DNA of 64,000 bases from Nanosynbacter sp963524495. GTDB lineage: Bacteria > Patescibacteriota > Saccharimonadia > Saccharimonadales > Saccharimonadaceae. The DNA lies in contig CP128407.1 in NCBI GenBank assembly GCA_046846435.1, forward strand, positions 496,001-560,000, read 5' to 3'. The notes under the pieces are model-generated. The model worked only from the letters and a program-made list of their open reading frames with translations. It was not told where the DNA came from and did not search any database. Positions 8,636 through 16,590 of this stretch are shown one piece after another. How positions within the stretch are numbered: position 1 is the first letter of the stretch; every line of letters begins with the position of its first letter. The translations under genes and the position numbers were made by a program.

Positions 8636-8683
8636 TCTGAGCTAGTCGGTCCCTCGCAGACCTCAGCATGTCTGCGTGTGCCC

Positions 8684-8712
8684 TTGGCACAAAACAAAAA
8701 CTGCTCTATTCT
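8684..8712 (+). promoter_or_regulatory. Promoter giving a leaderless transcript for the gene at 8719
   Basis: TTGGCA at 8684-8689, exactly 17 bp, then TATTCT at 8707-8712. The ATG begins 7 bases after the -10 box, where transcription should start, and there is no Shine-Dalgarno site. Confidence 0.65.
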
Positions 8713-8718
8713 TGTATT

Positions 8719-9153
8719 ATGAGACCTACTGATGAAATCGCCGCTGCCATTCGTGCCAATGATTTGCCAGCCTATCAACGCGAGCGTTATCCCATTATTC
8801 AAGAGGGCGAGTTTGTTCGTTTTGTAGATGAGGATTTTTCTGGCGTTGATTTTGGCCAGTTTGTCATGGGATTTTTCGTGTTTGAGAATTGCAACCTGGA
8901 TTACGCAAAGCATATTTACGGGCAACCAATTTGTTTTAAGAATTCATCAGTTCAGAGCGTAGATTTTCGCGGCGTCAAAGCTATTATTGAGGCAGAGGGC
9001 TGTGACTTTCGCGGCATGAAATATGATAAGGAAACACAATTTGTTTATGGCAGTGGCAAGTTGGCAGCACGATCGCGTTTCGTGAATTGCCAGTTGGACA
9101 ATGAGGCACGCAAGTTTTTGGCAAAACAAGGCGTGGAGATCGCAGATAAATAA
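8719..9153 (+). CDS. Pentapeptide-repeat-like protein
   Basis: 144 residues from the ATG at 8719, placed by the promoter that ends six bases before it; the upstream start at 8668 would lie in the promoter. Loose pentapeptide-like repeats (A/D-F/L-x-x) run from about residue 40 to 130: DFSGVDFGQF, FENCNLDY, SVDFRGV, GCDFRGM, RFVNCQLDN. Such repeats fold into a right-handed beta helix; some relatives protect DNA gyrase, most have no known role. It is followed by a CYTH gene on the same strand. Confidence 0.65.
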   Translation: MRPTDEIAAAIRANDLPAYQRERYPIIQEGEFVRFVDEDFSGVDFGQFVMGFFVFENCNLDYAKHIYGQPICFKNSSVQSVDFRGVKAIIEAEGCDFRGMKYDKETQFVYGSGKLAARSRFVNCQLDNEARKFLAKQGVEIADK

Positions 9154-9198
9154 ACCTCTGAACAAACACGATACTGGATGAGAATGAAAGGCCACCAA

Positions 9199-9762
9199 AT
9201 GACCAGAAAACTACTAGAAATCGAACGCAAACGCCAATTAACCGGTGACGTAGAAGAATTAATTAAGCGATTACAAGATCTCGGTTTTGAGCTGCAGAGT
9301 AATCTCCACGAGATTGATACGTATTATTCTCGTCCTGATGTTGACTTTATGCAGACAGTTGAATGCTTGCGGATTCGCCAGCGCGATGGTTTTGCTGAGG
9401 TGACATATAAGCCAGCGACGACCTCTGCGACACATACGAAAAACAATGTGATCATTAAGCCCGAGACAAACCTGCCAATTCAACCTGGGGACGCGGCGAC
9501 CGCCAAGCAGCTACTGGCAAATCTCGGCATGGTGCAGCTCGTTGAAGTTAACAAATACCGACGATCGTTCCAGTCTTCTGATTTTCCACAGGCAACGGTA
9601 GCCATCGACGAAATCAAAAACACTGGGACGTTCGTGGAAGTTGAGGTTTTGTCAGATGATGAGACTAGTGCGCTGGCGATGATTAGTGACATTGAAACCA
9701 AGCTCGGCCTTGAGTCGGCAGAAGTTGTTACGCGGCCTTATCGGGATATTTGTATGGGATAA
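9199..9762 (+). CDS. CYTH-domain phosphatase / class IV adenylate cyclase-like protein
   Basis: 187 residues from 9199; a GAAAGG site sits 7 bp before this ATG, and in-frame ATGs at 9178 and 9184 are alternatives. The family signature ExExK appears as EIERK near the N-terminus, followed by the charged RIRQRDG, TYKPA and IDEIKNTGTFVEVEV strands of the CYTH tunnel, which binds triphosphates with divalent metal. Members hydrolyse inorganic or thiamine triphosphate or make cAMP; sequence alone does not decide. Its stop abuts, end to end, the stop of the membrane gene on the other strand. Confidence 0.85.
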   Translation: MTRKLLEIERKRQLTGDVEELIKRLQDLGFELQSNLHEIDTYYSRPDVDFMQTVECLRIRQRDGFAEVTYKPATTSATHTKNNVIIKPETNLPIQPGDAATAKQLLANLGMVQLVEVNKYRRSFQSSDFPQATVAIDEIKNTGTFVEVEVLSDDETSALAMISDIETKLGLESAEVVTRPYRDICMG

Positions 9763-10233
9763 TTAAGCTACGTTTTTATCAAATCCACGCCTGGCCCTAC
9801 TATCCAACCGCAGCAGCACACTATACAAAAATATGCTAACCCCCCAAAAAATAACGCTCAGATAATTACCCCAATTAAAATCATTCCAAGGATTGCGGGT
9901 CGGGCTGTCTGTTGGGTCGTACGCCACAAATCCCACTACGGACATCACGATAATAATCAGAAGTCCGGAGATAATGATTTCACGCACATAGCTGGAGCGC
10001 TGAAATATTGATAGCCTCAGGTTATATCGAACTTCTGACGGTAACAACACCAATAACAGTATGACGATATATGATGGGATAGTTATTATACCCTCAAATA
10101 CATCCCACGGGTTCACTTTCATGATATCAGGCTTCACCACCTTTACAACCTCTTGCATACCCAAGGAAATCCCAAAAAATAACACCAGTATGATCAGCAC
10201 CAGCCCAATGGAGCTCCACCGTCTAGTCCACAT
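9763..10233 (-). CDS. Four-helix membrane protein, RexB-like candidate
   Basis: 156 residues with four membrane segments at about 9-27, 47-66, 85-105 and 127-145, a basic loop between helices 2 and 3 (SEVRYNLRLSIFQRSS), and a basic C-terminus. Size, helix number and basic central loop match the lambda RexB layout (144 residues, 4 TM, ion channel), but no clear sequence identity can be claimed. It starts inside the end of the upstream gene (11-bp overlap, GGGAG ribosome binding site), so the two proteins are made together. Kiwa KwaA is also a 4-TM protein and is another possible analogue. Confidence 0.6.
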   Translation of the reverse strand: MWTRRWSSIGLVLIILVLFFGISLGMQEVVKVVKPDIMKVNPWDVFEGIITIPSYIVILLLVLLPSEVRYNLRLSIFQRSSYVREIIISGLLIIIVMSVVGFVAYDPTDSPTRNPWNDFNWGNYLSVIFWGVSIFLYSVLLRLDSRARRGFDKNVA

Positions 10234-11149
10234 TGTTCGCTCCCGTTATGACGTCAGTAGCCGCTTGATATACCTCGTGAATTTTACCAAAAACCTGCCT
10301 GTCATACTCTTCTCGGTCTTCAATACTGCTGTCTGGCAGTTCAATAGTATTCTTAAACTGAGGCTGCATGATATTAACCGATGTCACTTCCATACCTTCC
10401 TCGATTTCAACTTCGTAGACTTGTTTATCAACACCCGGAAACTCGTTTACATACTTATCGATATAAGACCCGGGAGACAAGAATTCTCCTCTATTGGGAC
10501 GAAATTCAATAACAAAAGTACCCAGCGTATCAGTATGGTTATTGACTGAAGGAGCGGAAAATACATCCCTAGCAATTTGATAGATTTTATTGTTTTGTTC
10601 TATCGCTTCACGAGGAACGAATATTTTCGCGGATTTTATACGATGAGCCTGCCTGATTAACTCGATAGCATCTGGATGGCAGATCACCGTCCCGATAAAT
10701 GCTAGCTTTTCAGAGAGCGAGAGCTTTGTTATGCGATTATTTATATACGCTAGGATCTTTACATTTGTGACAACATTTCGGTTGTACTCTAATGCCATAA
10801 TTCTTTTATCTGCATAATATAAAAAGTGTACTACCTGTACAGGTAGACGCCCACCCGGAAGAGGATAGCGCCTAACTAGATCATCATCGTCCCTGCCTGT
10901 TGTAATCACATTTGATCCATACACGGCGATGATGCCAGCATAGCATCTGGATAGTTCGCTGGTTCTATGTAACTTGTCAAACTGCAAGAGCCGCATAAAC
11001 GACTCATCGTCATTTGGATTATGTTGCCAGTTTCTGTCGTCTTCTTCGAGGTTCATCAAATCACGCAGAGCGTCCTCAAACAGGTAGCTGCCATATCCCT
11101 CGTCGTCGCGATTGGTAATGTTGTATAGAAATACGTTACGTTTAATCAT
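10223..11149 (-). CDS. Soluble protein of unknown family, RexA-like candidate
   Basis: 308 residues from the ATG at 11149 (AGG site 7 bp upstream; a GTG one codon earlier is possible). There are no membrane segments. The middle reads HFLYYADKRIMALEYN, followed by VKILAYINNRI, and later FVIEFRPNRGEFLSPG. By eye the order of these segments resembles RexA (SFLFVEGDTIGFA..., then DIVIKPKFKRD), but this is a weak, untested match. The gene lies 28 bp downstream of pheS and overlaps the 4-TM gene by 11 bp, so it is probably an operon of pheS, sensor-like protein and membrane effector-like protein. Confidence 0.6.
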   Translation of the reverse strand: MIKRNVFLYNITNRDDEGYGSYLFEDALRDLMNLEEDDRNWQHNPNDDESFMRLLQFDKLHRTSELSRCYAGIIAVYGSNVITTGRDDDDLVRRYPLPGGRLPVQVVHFLYYADKRIMALEYNRNVVTNVKILAYINNRITKLSLSEKLAFIGTVICHPDAIELIRQAHRIKSAKIFVPREAIEQNNKIYQIARDVFSAPSVNNHTDTLGTFVIEFRPNRGEFLSPGSYIDKYVNEFPGVDKQVYEVEIEEGMEVTSVNIMQPQFKNTIELPDSSIEDREEYDRQVFGKIHEVYQAATDVITGANNVD

Positions 11150-11177
11150 CACATACCTACAGTCAATCTAACGTAAA

Positions 11178-12221
11178 TTAAAACTGCTCCAAAAAGTCCA
11201 ACTTACCGCTTTCAAAATGCCGCACGTCTTCAATGCCGTATTTCATCATTACCAGCCGGTCGATGCCGCAGCCAAAGGCAAAGCCAGTGTACTCATTCGG
11301 GTCGATATCGGCAGCCTTCAGCACATTCGGGTGAATCATGCCGCAGCCCAAGAGTTCGATCCAGCCCTCGCCCGAGCAAACTTTACAATCCGGATTTTTG
11401 CCCTCACAGAACGGACAGCTCAGCGCAAATTCAAAGCTCGGTTCAGTGAACGGGAAATAAAACGGGTTGACGCGCACATCAAGTTTCTTGCCGTAATATT
11501 CCTGCAAAAACTCTTGCAGCGTCGCGATGAGGTTGCCGACATTGACCCCTCTGGCAACATACACACCCTCAACTTGATAGAACGTATGCTCGTGCCGCGC
11601 GTCCAAATCTTCGTTACGAAACACCCGGTCGGGCACGATGGCGGCGATCGCCTCGCTGTTCTCCAAATTACCATGATATTTTTTCAGCACGCGGTTTTGC
11701 ATGGTCGAGGTGTGCGCCGGCGCAATCAAGCGGTCACCATTCGCGTCAGTCTCCTCAGTCATGAACGTATCGTAATCATCACGCGCCGGGTGACCCTTTG
11801 GAAAGTTCAGACTCTCAAACATATGAAATTGATCATCAATTTCACGCGACTCTTCCGTCACGAAACCCATGCGATTGAAAATGTCAGAAATGCGATCAAT
11901 TTCGCGCATCAATGGATGAATCGTACCGCGCTCGCTCGGCAGCAAATCAGGCCGCAGGGCATTCACATCCATCGGCGCCGTCACGTCAATTGGCGGCAAG
12001 TCAACTTTCGATAGTTCATTCTCACGAGCCGTAACTGCCCGTTCCAATTCCTGCTTCAGTTCATTAACTTTCTTACCAAACGCCCCGCGCTTCTCGGCCG
12101 GCAGCGTCGCAATAGTGCCATATAGCTCCCGCAGCTCGGTACTCCGCAACACACTGCGCGGTTCAGCCGCCTCGGCTACGCGCGATAATAATAGTGATCG
12201 AACTTCCTCTAACGTTTCCAT
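11178..12221 (-). CDS. pheS: Phenylalanyl-tRNA synthetase alpha subunit
   Basis: 347 residues, with an N-terminal coiled coil (residues 1-85) and a class II catalytic core. Motif 2 lies in the RNEDLDARHEHTFYQVEGVYV region and motif 3 is FGCGIDRLVMMKYGIEDVR. A CPFCEGKNPDCKVCSGEGW insertion carries four cysteines that could bind zinc. An AAGGG site lies 8 bp upstream, and the start follows one base after the stop of the small membrane gene. Its partner pheT is 4 kb downstream, behind an accessory block. Confidence 0.95.
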   Translation of the reverse strand: METLEEVRSLLLSRVAEAAEPRSVLRSTELRELYGTIATLPAEKRGAFGKKVNELKQELERAVTARENELSKVDLPPIDVTAPMDVNALRPDLLPSERGTIHPLMREIDRISDIFNRMGFVTEESREIDDQFHMFESLNFPKGHPARDDYDTFMTEETDANGDRLIAPAHTSTMQNRVLKKYHGNLENSEAIAAIVPDRVFRNEDLDARHEHTFYQVEGVYVARGVNVGNLIATLQEFLQEYYGKKLDVRVNPFYFPFTEPSFEFALSCPFCEGKNPDCKVCSGEGWIELLGCGMIHPNVLKAADIDPNEYTGFAFGCGIDRLVMMKYGIEDVRHFESGKLDFLEQF

Positions 12222-12222
12222 G

Positions 12223-12459
12223 TCATCGCCCTTGCATCAAAAACATACCGACAACCACGGCCGCCATGATCACAATTATAATCCAGGCCGGCGCCAGCGT
12301 CGTCGTCTGCTTCGTATCTTCCAAATATTTTACATCCTCTACGCCGTCTAGACTGGCTTTTTCCTGAAGGCCCGACGCCTTGGCCTTCTCGCGCAGTTCC
12401 GCCGCAATGCGTTCTTGTAATTCACTGCGCCGATCTTGTTGATTTACAAGTAATCCCAT
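12223..12459 (-). CDS. Small C-terminally anchored membrane protein
   Basis: 78 residues: a charged helical N-terminal half (ELQERIAAELREKAKA) and one membrane segment at about 57-75 with a short GR tail. The function is unknown. The minus-strand TATAAT at 12466-12471 is followed by six bases and then the ATG, so the transcript should be leaderless and read on into pheS, which begins one base after this stop. Confidence 0.7.
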   Translation of the reverse strand: MGLLVNQQDRRSELQERIAAELREKAKASGLQEKASLDGVEDVKYLEDTKQTTTLAPAWIIIVIMAAVVVGMFLMQGR

Positions 12460-12465
12460 ATGTCG

Positions 12466-12487
12466 ATTATACCAGATATGTTATAAT
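12466..12487. promoter_or_regulatory. Back-to-back promoters of the pheS operon and the MIP channel gene
   Basis: Minus-strand -10 TATAAT (plus coordinates 12466-12471), six bases from the start at 12459. Plus-strand extended -10 TGTTATAAT with the hexamer at 12482-12487, followed by an AAGGAGG site and the start at 12516. The two -10 boxes are 10 bp apart and face away from each other. Confidence 0.6.
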
Positions 12488-12515
12488 GATAGTAATAGTA
12501 CAGTAAGGAGGGACT

Positions 12516-13511
12516 ATGGCCACGAAGAAGACTACTAAAAAGGCCGCGACTGCAAAATCCAGTTCAAAGAAAACGACTGCTGCAGCTGCTACATCGAAAA
12601 CAACCGTAACGCGTGTCACCAGCAAGGCTGAGACGAAAAAGCCAGAGGTCAAATCGACTGCTGTCAAACCCGTCAGAACTAGCTCACCACGCAAAAAATT
12701 AGATACCAAGTTACCGCGCAATCTCGTCAATATCGTACTCGCCGAAGTTGCCGGTACGTTCATCTTGACGCTAGTTGCCTTGTTCTCGGCATACATGATG
12801 ACGCCGTTCTACATTGGTCTAGCACTGGTAGTACTAGTGCTCGGTATTGGTGCAATCTCCGGTGCGCACATTAACCCAGCCGTGACGTTTGGTCTCTGGA
12901 CGATGCGCAAGCTTCAAGCTATACTCGTACCGTTCTACTGGGCAGCACAATTCCTTGGCGCAATGGCTGCCGTTGTCTTGATGGGAGCAATTTCATCAGG
13001 CAGCTTCGTCATTAACTTTGACCAATTCACCACTTTTTCATGGGCGATCTTTGCCGTCGAGCTCGTCGGTATGGCGGTCTTTATGTTCGGGGTGAGTGCT
13101 GCTCTGTCACGCACTGATCTCAAGAACACCAGCAGGGCTGTAGTCATCGGTATGTCATTGACACTTGGCTTGGTGGTTAGCGGTGCATTGCTACCACTTG
13201 CCCAAAATGCTGCTGTCCAAAAGTACCAACAGGAGCAGGCGAACGCTTCTCGACAAACGCAGCAATCAAAAGACCAGCGCACCTACCCACGCGAAGTGTA
13301 TATCAGCGGTGCAACCCTGAACCCAGCAGTTGCTCTGGCGGTCACTGAAAAGACTAACTCGCAGCTACAGAACGCCTCAGCACCAGCACAGAAAACAGAG
13401 AAAATGTATACCCGCCTCAGCCTCGAGGTTATTGCCGCAACCCTCGTTGGCGCAGCACTCGGCGGTAACTTGTTCCTGCTGATTGGCTATCGCAATAAGG
13501 TTGAAGAATAA
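12516..13511 (+). CDS. MIP-family channel (aquaporin/glycerol facilitator-like) with lysine-rich N-terminal tail
   Basis: 331 residues. Residues 1-66 are a Lys/Ala/Thr-rich, histone-H1-like tail; about six membrane helices follow. Both pore motifs are present: GAHINPAVTFG and, near residue 270, SGATLNPAVALA. The second NPA is normally followed by the selectivity-filter Arg (NPAR); here it is Val, and an extra Gln-rich loop (QQEQANASRQTQQSKDQR) precedes it. This suggests a wider or altered pore, not a strict water channel. AAGGAGG ribosome binding site; a clear terminator follows. Confidence 0.9.
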   Translation: MATKKTTKKAATAKSSSKKTTAAAATSKTTVTRVTSKAETKKPEVKSTAVKPVRTSSPRKKLDTKLPRNLVNIVLAEVAGTFILTLVALFSAYMMTPFYIGLALVVLVLGIGAISGAHINPAVTFGLWTMRKLQAILVPFYWAAQFLGAMAAVVLMGAISSGSFVINFDQFTTFSWAIFAVELVGMAVFMFGVSAALSRTDLKNTSRAVVIGMSLTLGLVVSGALLPLAQNAAVQKYQQEQANASRQTQQSKDQRTYPREVYISGATLNPAVALAVTEKTNSQLQNASAPAQKTEKMYTRLSLEVIAATLVGAALGGNLFLLIGYRNKVEE

Positions 13512-13534
13512 TTCTCTTCCTCGGTAGTTACCGT

Positions 13535-13561
13535 ATCCCCGCCCGCCTGGCGGGGATTTTT
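13535..13561 (+). terminator. Rho-independent terminator of the MIP channel gene
   Basis: Arms atccccgcc (13535-13543) and ggcggggat (13549-13557) with a 5-nt loop, followed by a run of five T. Confidence 0.9.
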
Positions 13562-13571
13562 GGTGAGACAA

Positions 13572-14642
13572 TTATTCTTCCTGCGCTGGTCGATCAATTA
13601 ATTCTGGCTGCGTTTGATGATCACCACCAGCAATCCGCACCACGTCTTTATCAATCTTGCCCAGCTCTTTATACGAATTATTATAATGCCCGACGGTGGT
13701 ACTGAGACTTTTGCCCATCTTGGTCATCAGCTCATCAAACTTTTTGATATGCACGCCCAGCTGGCCGACACGCACCTGAATATCCTTGGCCTGCTCCTCA
13801 ATTTGTAAACTCCTCAGACCCTGCAGCACCGTCTGCAAATACGCTAAAAAGCTGGTCGGGCTGACGATGATCACGCGCTTGTCACGAAAGGCGTATTCGA
13901 TCAAATCGCGGCTCGAACCGCCCGCACCAACATTGTTGATCAGCAGGTCATAATACAGCGACTCACTGGGGATGAACATAAAGGCAAAGTCCATGGTGTT
14001 CTCACGCGGGCGAATGTATTTGCTGGTTTCGTCAATGCGCCCCTTCAGGTCAGCTTTTACCTTGTTCAGCCACAGCTCGCGCTCAGCTTTGGTCTCAGCG
14101 TTGATCATGCGGTTATAATTTTCCAGGCTAAATTTACTGTCCACCGGCAAAATCTGCCCCTTGTCCAGAAAAATCACCGCATCAACAATCTCGCCATCCT
14201 TGAAACGGTATTGCATCTGGAACTGCTTGGCTGGCAGCACGTTGTCTAGTACGCTTTCCAGATAAAATTCGCCAAACACGCCGCGCTGTTTAGGATTTTG
14301 CAGTACATTTTGCAAGGTTTTTAGGTCAGTCGCCACATCGACCACCCGCTTGTTTGTTTCATCCAACTTGGCCAGCCGCTGTGTTACGTCCGCCACCAGC
14401 TTGGCACTTTCCGACAGCTGCTTTTGGACTGAGGTTTGTACCTGAGCGTTACTGCGCTCCAATTTGTCACTGACCGATTCATTCAACTTGGCGATGGTTC
14501 GCCCCAACTCCACCACATCAGTTTTGATGAGCTCGACCGACGACTGATTTTTCAGATCGCTTAACTTTGACTGCAACACAAACAATGTCGCACCCAACCC
14601 CATAACGATAATAACCAAGAGAATAATGATAATGATTTCCAT
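13572..14642 (-). CDS. rmuC: RmuC-family DNA recombination protein
   Basis: 356 residues: an N-terminal membrane anchor (IIIIILLVIIVMGLGATLFVL), a long coiled coil (about 25-115), then the RmuC nuclease-like domain with NPKQRGVFGEFYLESVLDNVLP, VDAVIFL...LPVDSKFSLENY and FAFMFIPSESLYYDLL. E. coli RmuC limits inversions at short repeats; the PD-(D/E)XK-like fold suggests a nuclease. A TACACT -10 ends six bases before the ATG with no ribosome binding site, pointing to leaderless transcription. Confidence 0.9.
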   Translation of the reverse strand: MEIIIIILLVIIVMGLGATLFVLQSKLSDLKNQSSVELIKTDVVELGRTIAKLNESVSDKLERSNAQVQTSVQKQLSESAKLVADVTQRLAKLDETNKRVVDVATDLKTLQNVLQNPKQRGVFGEFYLESVLDNVLPAKQFQMQYRFKDGEIVDAVIFLDKGQILPVDSKFSLENYNRMINAETKAERELWLNKVKADLKGRIDETSKYIRPRENTMDFAFMFIPSESLYYDLLINNVGAGGSSRDLIEYAFRDKRVIIVSPTSFLAYLQTVLQGLRSLQIEEQAKDIQVRVGQLGVHIKKFDELMTKMGKSLSTTVGHYNNSYKELGKIDKDVVRIAGGDHQTQPELIDRPAQEE

Positions 14643-14660
14643 GCTCTTAGTGTACAGGGA

Positions 14661-15155
14661 TTACAGAGACAAGACAACTCGCGCCAACAGGACGAATATA
14701 GCCAAAAAGATAATTGCCGCCACGTTACCGCGGATCCGATTCAACCACATTGCGGTTGCGTATACGAAGCCAAACGCCACGGTTGTCACTATCAACGACA
14801 ACCACCACGCCTCGGCAGTCGAGACGCCAACACCCCACAGTGCACCAACCGCCGCGAGCACCACGAGCAGCGGCCGCCGAACTCGATTGAGGGCGATAAT
14901 TGGTACGAGCATAACGCTGACCAATACCAGCGCAACGTAGGCACCGATTTGCGCACTGTTCGTACACATTGATGGGTCGGCTGTCGGGCCGCAAATAATC
15001 TGCTTTAGGATAAAGCGATCGAGCGCCAGGGCGATCAGCCATGTCACGACACCGCCAACCATACCGCTGACGACAACTCGCCAGAACACCGCCGGCGTCA
15101 CAGGAAACATATAGTCTGATTCTTCCTCGTGAAAAACTTTCTCAAACCACTTCAC
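14661..15155 (-). CDS. Hypothetical membrane protein
   Basis: 164 residues from a GTG at 15155 (reading VKWFEKVFHEEESDY), preferred over a TTG at 15239 because the longer form would run into the PAP2 gene and a TGCTATAGT -10 stands 10 bp before the GTG. Four or five membrane segments follow, with IALDRF and CGP...MCTN in an outside loop carrying two cysteines. No family recognised. It follows the PAP2 gene on the same strand. Confidence 0.65.
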   Translation of the reverse strand: MKWFEKVFHEEESDYMFPVTPAVFWRVVVSGMVGGVVTWLIALALDRFILKQIICGPTADPSMCTNSAQIGAYVALVLVSVMLVPIIALNRVRRPLLVVLAAVGALWGVGVSTAEAWWLSLIVTTVAFGFVYATAMWLNRIRGNVAAIIFLAIFVLLARVVLSL

Positions 15156-15196
15156 AATAGGTACAACTATAGCAGTAATTTGATAAAACCGCAACC

Positions 15197-15679
15197 CTAT
15201 TTTGCAGTGCGTGACACCTGTTGCAGTGGCATATACCAAAATATACCCGCCCAGGCAATGATGAGCCCACCGGCCACATCAAGCGGCGTATGTACCAACG
15301 CCACCACACGACCTATGCCGACTAGTAGCGTCATTACTAAACAGGCCATAGCCCATCCTTTACACCTTGCACCGAACCACACCGCCAACGTGATGGCCAT
15401 AGTGAACAGGGCGTGATCAGACGGGAAGCCTGGATTATCCAAAAACGAAGCACCGGCACTCACACCCGCCAGCTCGAACGGACGGAGGCCTGAGGGCTGA
15501 TATAGTAGCCCAATAATCTTCGCCGCCACAAACGCCGTCAGTCCCGCCATCAGCACCCGTGCATACACTTGATACCGTCGGTCTCGCGGTACATGTCGGA
15601 TGAGCGTGTACGCCCCGATCAGCACCACCGGGATCACCAGTCCATCGGCAATAATTTTCACGATCCATGAGATATCCAT
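15197..15679 (-). CDS. PAP2-family membrane phosphatase
   Basis: 160 residues, about five membrane segments. The three acid phosphatase motifs are present: K...SGLRPF, PSDH (variant of PSGH) and GIGRVVALVHTPLDVAGG. Small PAP2 membrane proteins of this layout (BcrC type) remove a phosphate from undecaprenyl pyrophosphate to recycle the cell-wall lipid carrier, or act on other lipid phosphates. The start at 15679 is chosen because a complete promoter ends seven bases before it; the ATG three codons upstream overlaps the -10 box. Confidence 0.85.
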   Translation of the reverse strand: MDISWIVKIIADGLVIPVVLIGAYTLIRHVPRDRRYQVYARVLMAGLTAFVAAKIIGLLYQPSGLRPFELAGVSAGASFLDNPGFPSDHALFTMAITLAVWFGARCKGWAMACLVMTLLVGIGRVVALVHTPLDVAGGLIIAWAGIFWYMPLQQVSRTAK

Positions 15680-15686
15680 AAGCCCC

Positions 15687-15714
15687 ATTATACCCTGCCA
15701 GGCGTCAGCGTCAA
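15687..15714 (-). promoter_or_regulatory. Promoter of the PAP2 gene (leaderless type)
   Basis: Minus strand: TTGACG (15714-15709), 16-bp spacer, TATAAT (15692-15687), seven bases, ATG at 15679. Confidence 0.75.
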
Positions 15715-15738
15715 ACCCCGAAAAGTCAGCTTGCTGGC

Positions 15739-15767
15739 TTGCACCACTTCATTATCCGTAGTATAAT
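15739..15767 (+). promoter_or_regulatory. Promoter of tRNA-Gln
   Basis: TTGCAC at 15739-15744, a 17-bp spacer and TATAAT at 15762-15767, 11 bp before the first base of the tRNA. Confidence 0.75.
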
Positions 15768-15778
15768 CAGACACACGT

Positions 15779-15853
15779 TGGGGATTCGCCAAGTGGTAAG
15801 GCACCGGGTTCTGGTCCCGGCATTCGGGGGTTCGAATCCCTCATCCCCAGCCA
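15779..15853 (+). tRNA. tRNA-Gln (anticodon CTG), CCA encoded
   Basis: Acceptor arms TGGGGAT and ATCCCCA, an anticodon stem CCGGG/CCCGG around the loop TTCTGGT (anticodon CTG), and a T arm with GTTCGAATC. The discriminator base is G, and CCA is encoded at 15851-15853. The acceptor U1-A72 pair fits bacterial tRNA-Gln. It stands alone, with its own promoter and terminator. Confidence 0.95.
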
Positions 15854-15855
15854 AG

Positions 15856-15886
15856 AAAAAGGATTGACGTTTTGTCAATCTTTTTT
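15856..15886 (+). terminator. Bidirectional terminator shared by tRNA-Gln and the convergent membrane gene
   Basis: AAAAA, then arms gattgac (15862-15868) and gtcaatc (15874-15880) around a 5-nt loop, then TTTTTT. The last codons and the TGA stop of the minus-strand gene (15875-15877) lie inside the hairpin, so coding and termination signals overlap. Confidence 0.9.
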
Positions 15887-16378
15887 CTTGCGCTTTGGTT
15901 TGGCATGATCTTTATGGGCGGCTGGCCTCTCTTGAGATTTCACTGCAGTTGTCGCGCCACCCTGGCCAAGACCACTTGCCCATATCGCCAAAATCCACAC
16001 ACCGGCTAGAAACAGGAGCGACCAGCTACCACCTGGTAGGTCAAACGTCGCCCCAAATATCATTGATACTCCGTGACAAAATGCCATACCCTCCAGCAAT
16101 GTCAATAGCAGTAGCGCTACGACGCCCATCACGGCACTTACTTTTCTCAGTCTAGCCGACACGTCCATGGCAAGTAAGAACGGCAGCGCCCCAATCTCTG
16201 TGACAACGAGAACGATGGCGCACACTACCGCCATCACACCCGGCAGTCCAGCTAGCATTGATGGAAACTTATCAAACGAGAATAGCTGGCTCAAGACGAT
16301 GACGAGAATGTATCCGGCAATGATTAACCGTACAATGTATACGACTGATATTGGTCGTTGGGTTGATGTTTTCTTCAT
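15875..16378 (-). CDS. Hypothetical four-helix membrane protein with lysine-rich tail
   Basis: 167 residues, four membrane segments (about 13-28, 40-62, 75-100 and 115-135) and a basic C-terminal tail ending KPKRKKKD, the part that lies in the terminator. The spacing resembles DoxX-like proteins, but no diagnostic motif is seen. A minus-strand TATACT at 16385-16390 is six bases from the ATG, so a leaderless message is expected. Confidence 0.65.
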   Translation of the reverse strand: MKKTSTQRPISVVYIVRLIIAGYILVIVLSQLFSFDKFPSMLAGLPGVMAVVCAIVLVVTEIGALPFLLAMDVSARLRKVSAVMGVVALLLLTLLEGMAFCHGVSMIFGATFDLPGGSWSLLFLAGVWILAIWASGLGQGGATTAVKSQERPAAHKDHAKPKRKKKD

Positions 16379-16537
16379 AGATATAGTATACCGACCCGCC
16401 CTAAAAAGCTCAAGCTTGTTGTATTATTTACCAAAGCGCTTGCTTTTTTTATTAAAAACACGTACAGTAACAACAAGCGAACGATACAAAAACAAACACT
16501 ACTGACGTTTCTTTCGCTCTACGACATCCACCACAAC

Positions 16538-16569
16538 AAAATACCGTTACGGAGATGTAGCGGTATTTT
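16538..16569. repeat. Inverted repeat between the membrane gene and the ParB-like gene
   Basis: Perfect 9-bp arms aaaataccg (16538-16546) and cggtatttt (16561-16569), extended outward by caacaa/ttgttg. It could be a weak terminator or a protein site; there is no long T tract. Confidence 0.5.
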
Positions 16570-16590
16570 CCGTTGTTGGATAAATCACAA

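Noticed and set aside
8655..8676. Hairpin cgcagac/gtctgcg after the small protein gene
   Set aside because: No T tract follows, and it lies just before the next promoter; too weak to call a terminator.
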